This document shows positions 32,537 to 42,586 of a stretch of 64,000 nucleotides of DNA, in pieces (position 1 is the first letter of the stretch; each line of letters starts with the position of its first letter). Below the pieces are notes generated by a model that searched no databases, was not told the DNA's origin, and saw only the letters and a list, made by a program, of their open reading frames with translations. The DNA is taken from contig CM055096.1 of assembly GCA_029204225.1 (NCBI GenBank), forward strand, positions 29,132,995 through 29,196,994, written 5' to 3'. The stretch is from Diphasiastrum complanatum (lineage: Eukaryota > Streptophyta > Lycopodiopsida > Lycopodiales > Lycopodiaceae). A program made the translations under genes and the position numbers.

Positions 32537-33352
32537 TGTCGCGGAAGCGAGGCTGTTTTCTTTTTCGTCTTCATCTTCTTATTCGCGAACAATTTTGTGT
32601 CTTTGAATTTTGTGCGAAAGTTGTTTACAGGATCCCAGACATGCAACTACACATCACAAAACACATTCTATTCTAGCAATCAAGACAAATTGATAGCACA
32701 AGACAGGGATATGCACGAAATAGAGCTACTGTATTATCAGTTTAGTTTTTAGAGCGAGATCGTCAGTGTCTCGCTCGTTGGCAGAATGACATTCTGCTCT
32801 TTCGCTATGTTCTGCTCGTTGGCAGACTTTCATGCACAACTATAGTTTCTAGTATTCTTCTTTTTGCTCTACTCGCTACCTCTCTCTCTTTGTCTCTTAC
32901 AGGTCTTTTTTTTCATTCTATTTTTATGATTCAGAGAGGATCGCTTATATACCTCCATAATGTGGAGTTTACAAGATGGCTAAACGTAGAATCACAAGAC
33001 TAGTTAACGCAAATCAACTAGTTAGTTAGTGTCTGTTGTTGCCATTTGTTTCAGCTGGGCGTGAAGTCTTTGACTCCAAGCCCGTTGAGCTGCCAACTGG
33101 CTGCGCGAAAGATTCCTCTTCGTTTGTTTCGTAATCTCCCATTTGCTTTTGTTCTTTTTGTCTCTTTCGTAGTTTTTCGTTTTGCACCCTTTTGCGGTTT
33201 GCGGTCCTGGAGGTGTATTTACGATTCACGAATGATTCGCGAATTGTTCGTGCTTCAAGTCAAGGCACGTTGATTGTCGCGAATTGTTCTCGTTTGACCA
33301 TCGCTTCATGTTCGTGCTATGACAAAGTTGCAAGAGTTCACCATTTCTGACA
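32537..33352 (-). repeat. 3' LTR of copia C, 816 bp
   Basis: On the minus strand it starts TGTCAGAAATGGTGAAC and ends CGCTTCCGCGACA, giving TG...CA with a TGTC/GACA inverted end. It aligns with 37819-38353 along its outer parts; a middle segment of about 281 bp here is absent from that copy. It contains TCGCGAATTGTTC words. The purine tract AAGAGGGAG on the minus strand (33353 upward) adjoins its start. Confidence 0.93.
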
Positions 33353-33990
33353 CTCCCTCTTGAACTTTGCAGCTTTGTACATTTAATCCAATTGTCTTTC
33401 TTTGCTTGGCAAAGAGTGGCTTGTCGAGTGGTTTCGTGAGCAGATCTGCAATCATATTTTTTGATTTTATATACTGGACCTGGAGCTCTCCTTTCGAGAT
33501 CAAATCTCGAATGTGATGGTACTTCAGATGTATGTGCTTTGTCTTTGAATGGAAAACAGGATCCTGGGACAGATAGATGGCACTTTGAGAGTGCATCATC
33601 ATCGTGCTTGGCCCCTCTCGTGGTATCCCGATTGCCTCCAGCATCATCTGTAGCCACACTACCTCATTCGCGACCTTTGAAGCTACGACATATTCAGCTT
33701 CGCAAGAGGATTGAGCCACCAAAGTTTGCTTTTTGCATATCCAGCTGATTGTAGCTCCGCACACTATTGTATATCCTCCAGTAATGGACTTGTTGTCATC
33801 TTTGCAGCTCGCCCAGCTTGCATCACTGTAGTGGTGCAGTTTGAATCCTTTTTTTTCATTTTTAGCTCTATAGGTTAATCCCACATTCTGGGTACCTTTC
33901 AGATAATGTAGGATTCATTTTGCCATTTGCCAATGTGCCATGCCAGGATTGGAAGAGAATTGGCTCAAGGCATAAACAGAGAAAGCCAGA
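33306..33990 (-). pseudogene. Copia C RNase H
   Basis: The frame on the minus strand runs from GLTYRAKNEKKGFKLHHYSDASWASCKDDNKSITGG through ATISWICKKQTLVAQSSCEAEYV, VVWLQMMLEAIG, SAIYLSQDPVFHSKTKHIHLKYHHIRD and MIADLLTKPLDK, a complete copia RNase H. The stop codon lies inside the 3' LTR after NSCNFVIART. The domain itself looks open, but the metal-binding Asp before SQSAIYLS reads MMMHSQSAI where relatives have CDNQSAI, so Asp to His is likely at an active-site position. Reverse transcriptase upstream is broken. Confidence 0.93.
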
Positions 33991-34001
33991 TCGGGCCTAG
34001 T

Positions 34002-34730
34002 TCAAATTGTCAAGTACATCAGACTACTGATTAAGTTCTGGTAGGGTATACTTGCCATCCTCTGTTCTTCTTCTTTTGTTTTTGGACAATCCTGCTTCTT
34101 GAGCTTGGCTCCAACTATCATTGGTGTGGTCTTTTCTTTGAAGTCCATCATGTGGTACTGCTTTAGCACCTTTCTGGCATATTCTGACTGACTCAAGTGC
34201 ATTTCGCCCTTTGTTCGATCTCTTCTGATCTCCAGCCCTAGGCATTTTGTTGCTTCTCCAAAATCTGTGATTTCGTAGCTTTCAGAAATCTGACTTTTCG
34301 TGTCTTTGATCAGCATAAAGGGATTTCCTATCATCAGCAAATCATCCACGAAAATGGTTAGTATCAGAAAATCCTTTCCTACTCTCTTAATGTAGACATT
34401 GCAGTCTGTTGAGTAGGATTGAAGTCTAGAGACTTCAAAAGACCATCAAGCTTTTTATATTAGGGTGATGCATGTTTTAGACCGTAGATGCATCTCTGCA
34501 ATCGACATACATATTGTCTGTTGTCGGGGTCTTCATAGCCTTCAGGTTGCTTCATGAAGATTTCCTCCTCTAGATCTCCATGGAGAAAGGTTGTCTTCAC
34601 GTCAATCTGGTGAATTTCCAGATTGTACTGTGTGGCATATGCAAGGAGTAGTCTTATGCTTGTCATCTTGACCATGGGCGAATATGTGTCAAAATAATTG
34701 ACACCATATCTCTGCGTGTAGCCCTTCCTT
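34002..34730 (-). pseudogene. Copia C reverse transcriptase, broken
   Basis: Two frames hold the domain: KGYTQRYGVNYFDTYSPMVKMTSIRLLL, QIDVKTTFLHGDLEEEIFMKQPEGY and CRLQRCIYGLKHA (34460-34730), then DDLLMIGNP, ITDFGEATKCLGLEI and YHMMDFKEKTTPM (34002-34349). Between them the reading frame contains stops and shifts. A MITE interrupts the start of the domain between KAKLVV and KGYTQR. Polymerase activity is therefore not possible from this copy. Confidence 0.92.
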
Positions 34731-34731
34731 A

Positions 34732-35095
34732 GAGGAGTTTTGAGCTCCAAAAAGACTCTTTAAGAATTCGTGCAAGATGTAGTTTATATTATTAAAATAT
34801 TATAACACTAATACTTTTAACCTGCCATAACTTTTTAATTGTAGCTTAGAAGTATGTCATGTAACATATCATTGGAAGCGCTTGTCGAGCGCTTTCCAAT
34901 GCACCAAACTCCATTAAATTTGGACTTACCACTAAAATGTTATGCCATTTTTAGTGTGGAAAATGTGGACTCAAAAAGTTACGTTACGTAGATTTTAAAT
35001 TTGAGTGTTTTGATTGGTCCATGTGTAAGAACAAATTGAGAAAAAATATAAAAAAAATTTTTAACAAAAGGGCTTTTTTGGATTTAGAACTCCTC
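34732..35095. mobile_element. 364-bp MITE (Stowaway/Tc1-mariner-like) inside copia C
   Basis: It lies exactly between two halves of a copia coding motif. It has terminal inverted repeats of about 26 bp starting GAGGAGTTTTGAGCTCCAAA (left) and, reverse-complemented, GAGGAGTTCTAAATCCAAAA (right), flanked by TA on both sides (34730-34731, 35096-35097). TA duplication and no coding capacity fit a Stowaway-like MITE. A Harbinger-type TTA/TAA reading is less likely because the flanks are then not direct repeats. An internal near-palindrome (34870-34899, ATTGGAAGCGCT arms) adds to its folding potential. Confidence 0.88.
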
Positions 35096-36201
35096 TAATG
35101 CACGACAAGCTTGGCTTTGTAGCGGCCAATGGTGCCATCTGATTTCATCTTTTTCTTATACACCCACTTGTAGTCGACTATTTTTTTCTTTTCTGACAGT
35201 GGCTCTAATGTCCATGCCTCATTTTGCCTCATCAACTCAATCTCCTCTAACATTGCCTGCTTCCAGAATTCCTCCCTCTGGACTCTGGATAGCTTCTTGG
35301 TATGTTGCTGGCTCTTCTGTGAAGCTGCAATATTCAAATTGCATGTCTTCGCTCCATTGAAGATTGTCAGAGTAGCGATCTGGAGGTCTTCTTTGTCTTG
35401 TTGACCTTCAAGGTTCATTTCGTCGTTGCTAGGACGTTTGTTGTTCGTGGGTGGTTGAACCTCTGTTTCCTGTTGCTCTGGAGTCTGCGGCTCTGCATTC
35501 TGATTTGATGTATGTCCTTGATCTCCCTCTTGAATAGGCAGTAGTGAGAAAATCTCATGGCCTCTTTCGTCTTTCAGTCCAGGGAATGTAGACTCATCGA
35601 ACTTCACATCTCTGTTCGAAACAACCTTCTTCGTGGTTGGATTGTAGAGCCTGTACACATGTGTTCCGTTCGAATAGCCAACCATGATTGTTTGCTCAGA
35701 TTTGTCATCGAGCTTGTTTATTTTTTCTTTGGGAATGTGCTTGTATGCTGCACATCCAAACACACATATGTATGACAAATCAGACTTTCTGCCTGTCCAC
35801 ATTTCGTATGGTGTTTTCTTTTCCAGCGCTGTCATTGTAGATCTGTTCTGCAAGTGTACAGCTGCAGCTATTGTCTCAGCCCAGAATTGACCTGGCAATT
35901 GAGCCAGTGTCATCATGCATCTGGCTCCTTCGACTAGCGTTCTGTTTCTTCTTTCTACCACACCGTTGTATTCTGGTGTGTATGTAAGAGTGAACTGGTG
36001 TTCTATCTCCTGTTCTTCGCAGAATCTTGAGAATTCTGTGCTTTTGTATTCACCCCCGCTATCAGATCTAAGGATCTGTATCCTTTTCGAGGTGTGTCGC
36101 TCTACAAATGCCACGAACTTCTTGAAGGAATCAAACACTTCGGATTTCCTCTTCAAGTAGTAGATCATCGTCATCCGGTTGTAATCATCTATGAACATCA
36201 A
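35095..36201 (-). pseudogene. Copia C integrase core, C-terminal linker and reverse transcriptase start
   Basis: It opens MMFIDDYNRMTMIYYLKRKSEVF (first catalytic Asp) and continues with ILRSDSGGEY (second Asp) and EYNGVVERRNRTLVEGAR (Glu), so the D,D,E triad is retained. VFGCAAYKHIPKEK, the VGYSNGTHVYRLYNP block and a Gln/Glu-rich linker follow. It ends in WKQAMLEEIELMRQNEAWTLE, VDYKWVYKKKMKSDGTIGRYKAKLVV, where reverse transcriptase would begin. The MITE then breaks the frame. A TAA where relatives have a Tyr codon (SRYF) separates it from the protease ORF just upstream. Confidence 0.94.
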
Positions 36202-36204
36202 AAA

Positions 36205-37212
36205 TTATCTCAAACCTGAGAGCAAATCCATCTTCATCGGTTCATAGACATCAGAGTGGACAAGCTCAAGAACTTCCTTGGCTCTTCTTCCCTCATGCGT
36301 GAATGGATTCCGATGTTGCTTGCCTTTTTGACAAGCTTCGTAGAACTCAGTTTTGGGCCTTGAAATTTTGAGACTTGTGACAATGTCTTTTCTGGTCATG
36401 TCGTACAGGCTCCGCATGTTCAGATGATACATTCTCTTATGCCAGAGCTGATCTTCATTTTTTGATGCATTCAATATGCTATCAGAATTGCTGACTATTT
36501 TTTTCTGGTAGAAATTTCCTTCTCTGCATCCGACCGTCAGCAACTTTTTTGTCGTCTTCTCGATCATACGACAAGTGTTGCCGTCGAACAAAACTCGAAT
36601 GCCTAGATCTGCCATCTTGGAAACAGATAGCAGATCTTTTCTGAGTGAGGGCACATAAAGTGCTCCTGGTAGCTCCGCTTGGCCTGACAGTGTTCGCAGC
36701 TGTAGAGTGTCGATGCCTTTGACATCGTGTCTGCTCCCATCACCTAGAATTACTGCTCTGTTGTTTTTGAGTTCGCGAAAGTTGATCAAGATCTTCTTGT
36801 TGCGGGTTACATATGATGTTGCTCCTGAATCGATGACCACATCGTAGTCATGTTCAGAGTAGCTTGTTGAAGCTTCATCGAGTATTTTGAAAGCTTCGTC
36901 ATTTCTTTCAACATCCTTTGATGACTCTGCAACGTTTGTCTTTTCAGTTTTGTTTTTTCTTTTTGGGTTGAATCTACAATCATATGCAGAATGTCCTTTC
37001 TTCTTGCAGTGCATGTAATGTATTGCTGGATTAAACCAGCATTTGTTGGTCGTATGGTCTGGTGTGTGGCAGTGATCGTAGAAAGAAGATTGTTGATTCG
37101 AGGACTTCGTCTTCTCGAATCTTGGCTTGTTTTTGTTTTTCTTTTTTCTTTTCATGAAAAGAGCTTTCTCTTGATCACTGGTTCCCTCTTCTTTGTCTCT
37201 CATCAGCGACAA
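36205..37212 (-). pseudogene. Copia C Gag zinc-knuckle region, protease and pre-integrase
   Basis: On the minus strand a Lys-rich Gag tail carries two knuckle-like motifs (YDHCHTPDHTTNKC and YMHCKKKGHSAYDC). In both, the first Cys of CxxC is Tyr. Next comes VVIDSGATSYVT (protease active site, intact), LPGALYVPSLRKDLLSVSKM, then LWHKRMYHLNMRSLYDM (pre-integrase, HxxxH) and FYEACQKGKQHRNPF, where the first Cys of the integrase CxxC is again Tyr. All three Tyr codons are TAC, one transition from TGC. The frame ends at the TAA next to the integrase ORF. Confidence 0.93.
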
Positions 37213-37753
37213 GACTGACTGCTTTGTCGAATGTCATATCTGGTAGACTCAGTATGAGCATTCTCAACGGCTGATAGGACGTCGGTAGAGATTTCATGAA
37301 GTACATCAGCTGTTGTGGTGCTGGGACCTGGTGCTCCTGTCCTGATGCAACGAGTTGAGCGAAGATCATTCTGATCTTCTCAACGTGTTAATCCAACTAG
37401 TTGTCATCCCACCGTATGGATTGCAGCTGATTGTGAAGGTGCATGACTGAAGCTGCAGTCCTCACTTCATACTTCTGCTTCAATCTTTCCCACGCTGCAT
37501 GGCTGCTTTCGCAGTCTTCAATCTGCATGAGTAGATTTTCATTTATGGATGAAATGATGATCGCCATTGCGCGCTCATCTTTTCTAATTTATTCAGCTCT
37601 CCTCGGGTCTCTTTTTGGAGGCTGCACCTCTGAAAGCTCGATCACCGACCAGATGCCTTCGCCCTTCAGAAGCGTTTTGATTTTGAATTTTCAGATTCTG
37701 TAATTTGCGCCATCGAGATTGATTGCTATTCTTGTCTGGATTGTTGTAGCCAT
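37175..37753 (-). pseudogene. Copia C Gag N-terminal part
   Basis: It starts at 37753 with MATTIQTRIAINLDGANYRI, the usual copia Gag opening. The next codon is TGA where relatives have Trp. The rest is in the same or adjacent frames: IWSVIELSEV, AMAIIISSINENLLMQIEDCESSHAAWERLKQKY, MHLHNQLQSIRW, then after frame breaks IFAQLVASGQEHQVPAPQQLMYFMKSLPTSYQ and LPDMTFDKAVSLVADERQRR. The gag start is about 65 bp from the 5' LTR, following the primer site, as expected. Confidence 0.9.
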
Positions 37754-37806
37754 ATTGTGTTGTCTGGAAGAATCACTGCTGGGATATCATTAGTGATAAC
37801 ATGTGC

Positions 37807-37818
37807 GCTCTAATACCA
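37807..37818 (-). other. tRNA-Met primer-binding site of copia C
   Basis: The minus strand reads TGGTATTAGAGC immediately after the LTR terminus CGCGACA. One base differs from the common TGGTATCAGAGC. Confidence 0.9.
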
Positions 37819-38353
37819 TGTCGCGGAAGCGAGGCTGTTTTTTTTTTCGTCTTCGTCTTTCTATTTGTGAACAATTTTGTGTCTTTGAATTTTATTTTTG
37901 TGCGGAAGTTGTTTACAGGATCCCAAACATGCGACTACACATCACAGAACACATTCTATTCTTACAATCAAGACAAATTGACAGCACAAGATAGGGAGAT
38001 GCACAAAAATAGAGCTATTGTATTATCAGTTTAGTTTTTAGAGCGAGATCGTCAGTGTCTCGCTCGTTGGCGGAATGACATTCTGCGCTTTCATTGTGTT
38101 CTGCTCGTTGCAGACTTTCATGCAAAGCTATAGCTTCTACTGTTTGCTTTCATTCTTTTCGTCTCTTTCGTAGTTTTTCGTTTTGCACCCTTTTGCAGTT
38201 TGCGATCATGGAGGTGTGTTTACGATTCACAAATGATTCGCAAATTGTTCGTGCTTCAAGTCAAGGCATGTTGACTGTCGCGAATTGTTTTCGTTTGACC
38301 TTCACTTCGTGTTTGTGCTGCGACAAAGTTGCAAGAGTTCACTATTTCTGACA
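37819..38353 (-). repeat. 5' LTR of copia C, 535 bp (internal deletion)
   Basis: It has the same ends as the 3' LTR (TGTCAGAAAT... and ...TTCCGCGACA on the minus strand). A segment of about 281 bp present in the 816-bp copy is absent between CTATAGCTTCTA and TTTTCGTCTCTTTCG. No 5-bp target duplication links the two outer edges: GATAT follows here, and primer-site sequence lies beyond the other LTR. Confidence 0.93.
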
Positions 38354-39294
38354 GATATTGTGTAGAATTCTCAATAAGCCAGCTTTTTCATAATTCCTTG
38401 GTTCTTGTGATTCGAAAATTGAACTCATCAAAACCATGTTCATTTCCAATTGTTGTGGACGATTTCTTTCTCTCAATGATCTCTTGGGTCCATAGATTCA
38501 CTTGTTTTTTACTTCTTCCACTTTGGCATCACTAGTCAAGAACCACTTAGGCAAATTTTTAGGTGTATTTGATGTAGGATATTCCTTGGTCTTCTCCTTA
38601 AATTGATCCTTATCCACTTTGCCATCATGTATCATTTCATTCTCATCTTCTTAAAATGGCCTGTGTATTCCCTGCAACTAGTTTGTGCACGTATCTTGAT
38701 AATACTCACACAATAGCCTTTTCTTGAACTTTCACTATTTTTGTTCATTCCAACTGATTTTAAAAGTTTGAGATTATCATTTCTTTGAAGCAAGTAGATC
38801 TTGGGTACTTGATAGCTTCCACGAGTAGACTTGGGGCTAAGGAGTTATTGCCACATATGTTAGTTAATGTATCATGATAAAGTATTTTTTAAAAGACCTT
38901 GCAAGCATTCCCAATTAATGTACTACCAAAAGCGACTAGAAAAGCCATATAAAGAAAAGTATTGAAAATTTCATAAAAATAGCATGCATCTTAATTACTA
39001 CCACTCTAGATGAATTTGTGGCATTGTGGACGCCTTGGAGAGGATACTTACATGGATTTATAGACCTTGTAAGTGCTTAGGTGAATGATTGATCTTGTAT
39101 CATTGTTGAAGAGAATCCCACAGAAAGGATCAAAAGTCCCAAAAACTCAAATTAAACTTGAAAAACCATAATAAAAATACTCACCTCATTTTTAAATCCA
39201 ATCTAAATGCACTTATGATTCGAGTGTAGAGTTCCTAGACTAAAATATTTGATGTGTTTGTCGATCCAACCCACCCCTTGTACCAAATACAATC
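38354..39294. other. Spacer without a recognised gene
   Basis: AT-rich sequence with short frames only. A minus-strand stretch around 38.4-38.55 kb has charged residues but no domain I can name. Confidence 0.35.
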
Positions 39295-39790
39295 ATGGTG
39301 GGAGAAGGGACTGCACTTGTGCAAAATGCCAATAGAAGGCTACTCAAAATAGAGTTGCCAAAGTTCAATGGACAAGGCGACCCTTATCAATTTCTCCAAA
39401 TATATGATAAAGCTTGTGAAATGTGTGGACTAGATGAGGACCATGTGAAACGTAAATGATCTAATCTCTACCTCACTAATGCATCTAGCGATTAATATTT
39501 CAATCATGAGCTCCATTGAGAAAACTCATTGTGTAGATCGTTTACTATGCTATGTAAGACCTTGAGATTTATGGAGGATCCTCTCCTATAGCTTGGTTGT
39601 GTACACATAAAGAATCATGATTGTGTACAAGATTGTATTGAACGGGTTACGAGGTTATAGGGCCAATGTGACCAAGCTAGTATGCCCGACGTGAACTTAG
39701 TTTCGTGGTTCATAGATGGACTACCTAAATGTGAAAAATTGTCAAAAATTGGCAAATCTAGCTTGATCAAAAGCCATGGAGTATAATGTA
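39295..39790 (+). pseudogene. Ty3/gypsy Gag remnant
   Basis: From the ATG at 39295 the frame reads IELPKFNGQGDPYQFLQIYDKACEMCGLDEDHVKRK, the opening of a retrotransposon Gag ('LPKFxGxGDPxxFLxxYxxAC'). A TGA follows. Downstream pieces (DCIERVTRL, MPDVNLVSWFIDGLPK) recall the later part of the same domain in changed frames. No capsid knuckle or pol follows within the next kilobase. It is a short decayed fragment. Confidence 0.7.
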
Positions 39791-40430
39791 AATCTTGTAG
39801 ATAAGTGGATTCCACACATGTGAGGCCAAGATGCCACATGGCAATCCACTCCTAACGTAGGTTAGGTCAAGTCCATAGGGTTGGTCACGTCATTTTGGTA
39901 GTGATTCCTAGTTCATAGGACCTAAATCCTAGATTTAAGGTGAAAATTGACCAACTAGCTATCTACCAAGCATGACTCTAGGAAATAGACTAGGGGTTCA
40001 TTTTAGGGCAAAAAGGCTGAGTTGACTTCCTTATTACATGCTGGAAATCCACCTAACTTCACAAAGGAAGTTGAATTTGCTATGTATTCCAAGGTCCCAT
40101 AGTGAGAAGATAGAATAGTTTTTGGAGCTCATTAGCAATCTCACGCTAGTTCACTATGTACATTGATTTTTTGTGATCCAAATGAAACCAAATCAATTTC
40201 TACTTGTTTCTTAGCTTGAAGGCCGTACTACAACCTGTAGTACACACGTGTGGGCTTGGATTTCAATGTTGATCAATGCTTTTGATTGTTAATGCTTGTT
40301 GTTTGTCAAATTGCCACCATCAATTTTTTTTGTGTCTAGTTTTTTGATAGATTGTTAAGCAAGGATCCAATCACTCTTGTGGATCTTTTGTAGATCCATT
40401 TATGGTCCTAAAGTATAGTACTTTCACATG
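39791..40430 (+). other. Spacer ending in a possible LTR terminus
   Basis: There is no gene. Its last bases (CTTTCACA, then TG) join, across the CACTA insertion, to TGGTATCAGAGCC at 42575. This may therefore be the 3' end of an LTR whose start I cannot find. Confidence 0.4.
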
Positions 40431-42573
40431 CACAACAACAAAATGCACGATTTTTGACACAAGGTTCTGACGGATTCAAAAAAATTTCATAATACGTCGG
40501 AATCCAACATTATAATACGACGGAATCCGACACACAAAAAAAAAAAATTTGCCAGAATTTTTTTTTGTTTTACAAACATCGGATTCCGACAGCTAAAATG
40601 TCGGAATCCGACATCCCATTTCAAAAACTGCAACTTTTTAAATGGATGACATCACCTATCCATGTAAAAAAAAAAAAGCACAGAGCGGATGTCAGATAAT
40701 ATAGATGTCCGTGGCCGAATTCTCAAAGCCGCATCATTTTTCTAGGGTTTTCTTATTTTTGATTCTTTCAGGAGATTGTTGGATATCGGCTTTTGGCGCT
40801 TCTCAACTCTATCAATTCCATTTGTCTCATTCCAAGTACGATTCTTTTGTTTTGTTATGTGCAACTAAGGTTTCTTTCTTTGTAACTTTTTCTTGTACAC
40901 TATCTTCCTTGTATTGTATATTTTGTGTAGTTAAACACAAATATGTGTCCTAGTGATTTATGATCATGAGTGAATGAGAGAGGAAAAGAAGGATGTGTGT
41001 GAGAGACATGAGAGAGAGCAAGAAAATATAGATAGAAGAGTTTGATTTAATATTATGTTCTTTGTAAATTTTAGGGTTTAGATTTAATGTTATGTTCTTT
41101 GTGAGATAGTGTGAGACTAAGAACTCTTGAGGTTTGAATGAAGATCATAACCAGCTCCATCATCAAATATGTAGAGCTACCACTTTTTCTCACTGATTGA
41201 TCCAGTGTGGCTATCTTGCTGCTACTCCCTATCGAGCCATAAAGGGTAATCCATCGTTGCCTGATACATGTAAAATGAGATATCAGCTAGAGAAAGCTAG
41301 TGAAGCGTGCTCGGTATGATGGCATTTCTGTTGAAAATCAGAACTCAAAATGAACTTTGAAGAGTGCCATTGACTCACTATCTCTGTTGGAAGCTTGAGA
41401 TATCTTAGCTATGGGGTGCTTAATTATCTTTGCTCTGTGAGTTAGAACCCAATTTTCCTTGCAAGATATTTGGAGAGTTGGCCTACCATAGTTGCTAGAT
41501 GAGTGAGTCATCTAACCATTCAATCACATTATAGTCGTTGAGAAATTGAACATTGACTTCCAAAATACTGAAGGATTATTGCTGATTTCCAAAAGAGAGT
41601 TGAGAGATGTGATTATTAACATCGCCACCTCTATAATATATCTGACCATCGCTGCTACTACTTTGCAAGCCTTCACTACGCCTATGAGTATTAGATATGA
41701 AGGAAAGCCATCACTAAGCTAGTTGTCAGATCAGAGACTCAGCTAACTGAGCCTTCACGACCATGAAAAGGGAGCTTGCAACTGTTGTCTAAAGCTGATC
41801 TATCAACGATCATTGAGAACTCACTGATTTATTGTCAATGGGAGAGCCCTCATGGCTGTTCTAGTTGAGAGCAGTTTTGTCCTAGCAAAGGACAGAAGCA
41901 AAGTGACAAACATAGTAGAATCAATTGAAGCATTCATGACTAGCACTTCTTCGCTTTCCGGCTTCATGCATATGCAATTATAAATAGCTATGGCTTTATC
42001 TATTTTTAGTTCGTTTCATCTATGTCATTTTTCGTAATCATTTATTTTTCGTATGCACTTCGAATTCCTGTCGATTGGAGTATGTTTGGTTTTTGCCACG
42101 GTTTTCTTTTTGCCACGTGGACGTCAGATTCCAACGGTCCGGCCATGTGGACCACGTAATCTGACGTCCACGTGGCAGGAAAAAAAAATCCGACATCCAC
42201 GTGATAGAAAAAAAAGGTGAATTTTTTTTCCACGTGGGCGTCGAATTACGACAGCCCCGCCACGTGGACGTCGGAATCCGACGTCCACTTGGCAGAAAAA
42301 AATTCGTTTTTCTTTTTCACGTGGACGTCGGATTCGGACATCCACGTGGCCGAGCCGTCGGAATCCGACGTCCACGTGGCATGTTCTCCGGTTTGTTTTA
42401 TTGGCCGGTTGCCGGTTTTGGGCTTGGCATCGGATTCCGACGGATTTTAAATGTGACGGATTCCGATGACCTTATAGCGACGCATTTTTCGACGCCCACT
42501 TCAATTCAAAAAAAAATTCAAACGCGATTTCATGTCAGAAATCTCGTCGAAAATCGTGGCAATTCTTGTAGTG
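40431..42573. mobile_element. Non-autonomous CACTA (En/Spm) transposon, 2143 bp
   Basis: The left end is CACAACAACAAAATGCACGA; the right end, reverse-complemented, is CACTACAAGAATTGCCACGA. Both continue with GATTTT(T/C)GAC and TTCTGAC. A 3-bp target duplication ATG flanks it (40428-40430 and 42574-42576), as CACTA elements require. The subterminal regions are packed with TCGGAATCCGAC palindromes (for example 40599-40613) and, at 42110-42380, with CCACGTGG and GACGTC palindromes. No transposase ORF is present, so it must depend on another element. The interior (41.1-41.9 kb) has no recognised gene. It sits exactly at an LTR/primer-site junction. Confidence 0.9.
42100..42385. repeat. Subterminal array of CACGTG and GACGTC palindromes
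   Basis: Eight CACGTG words and several GACGTC or TCGGAATCCGA words lie within 285 bp. A perfect 25-bp palindrome spans 42264-42288 (GTGGACGTCGGA arms). Arrays of this kind are the subterminal transposase-binding repeats of CACTA elements. The reading frames over it, rich in His, Val and Asp, simply translate the repeats. Confidence 0.88.
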
Positions 42574-42574
42574 A

Positions 42575-42586
42575 TGGTATCAGAGC
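42575..42586 (+). other. tRNA-Met primer-binding site of an interrupted LTR element
   Basis: TGGTATCAGAGC is perfect, followed by CAAGTACAAGAGCATT. Before the CACTA insertion the site would have followed ...CTTTCACA directly, an LTR end in CA. No gag or pol is recognisable downstream. Confidence 0.6.

Noticed and set aside
40740-41100. Leader-like sequence in the CACTA element (TCTAGGGTTTTC, splice-like signals) as a captured gene
   Set aside because: It is suggestive of a plant 5' leader, but no coding sequence follows and the inverted copy is equally non-coding.
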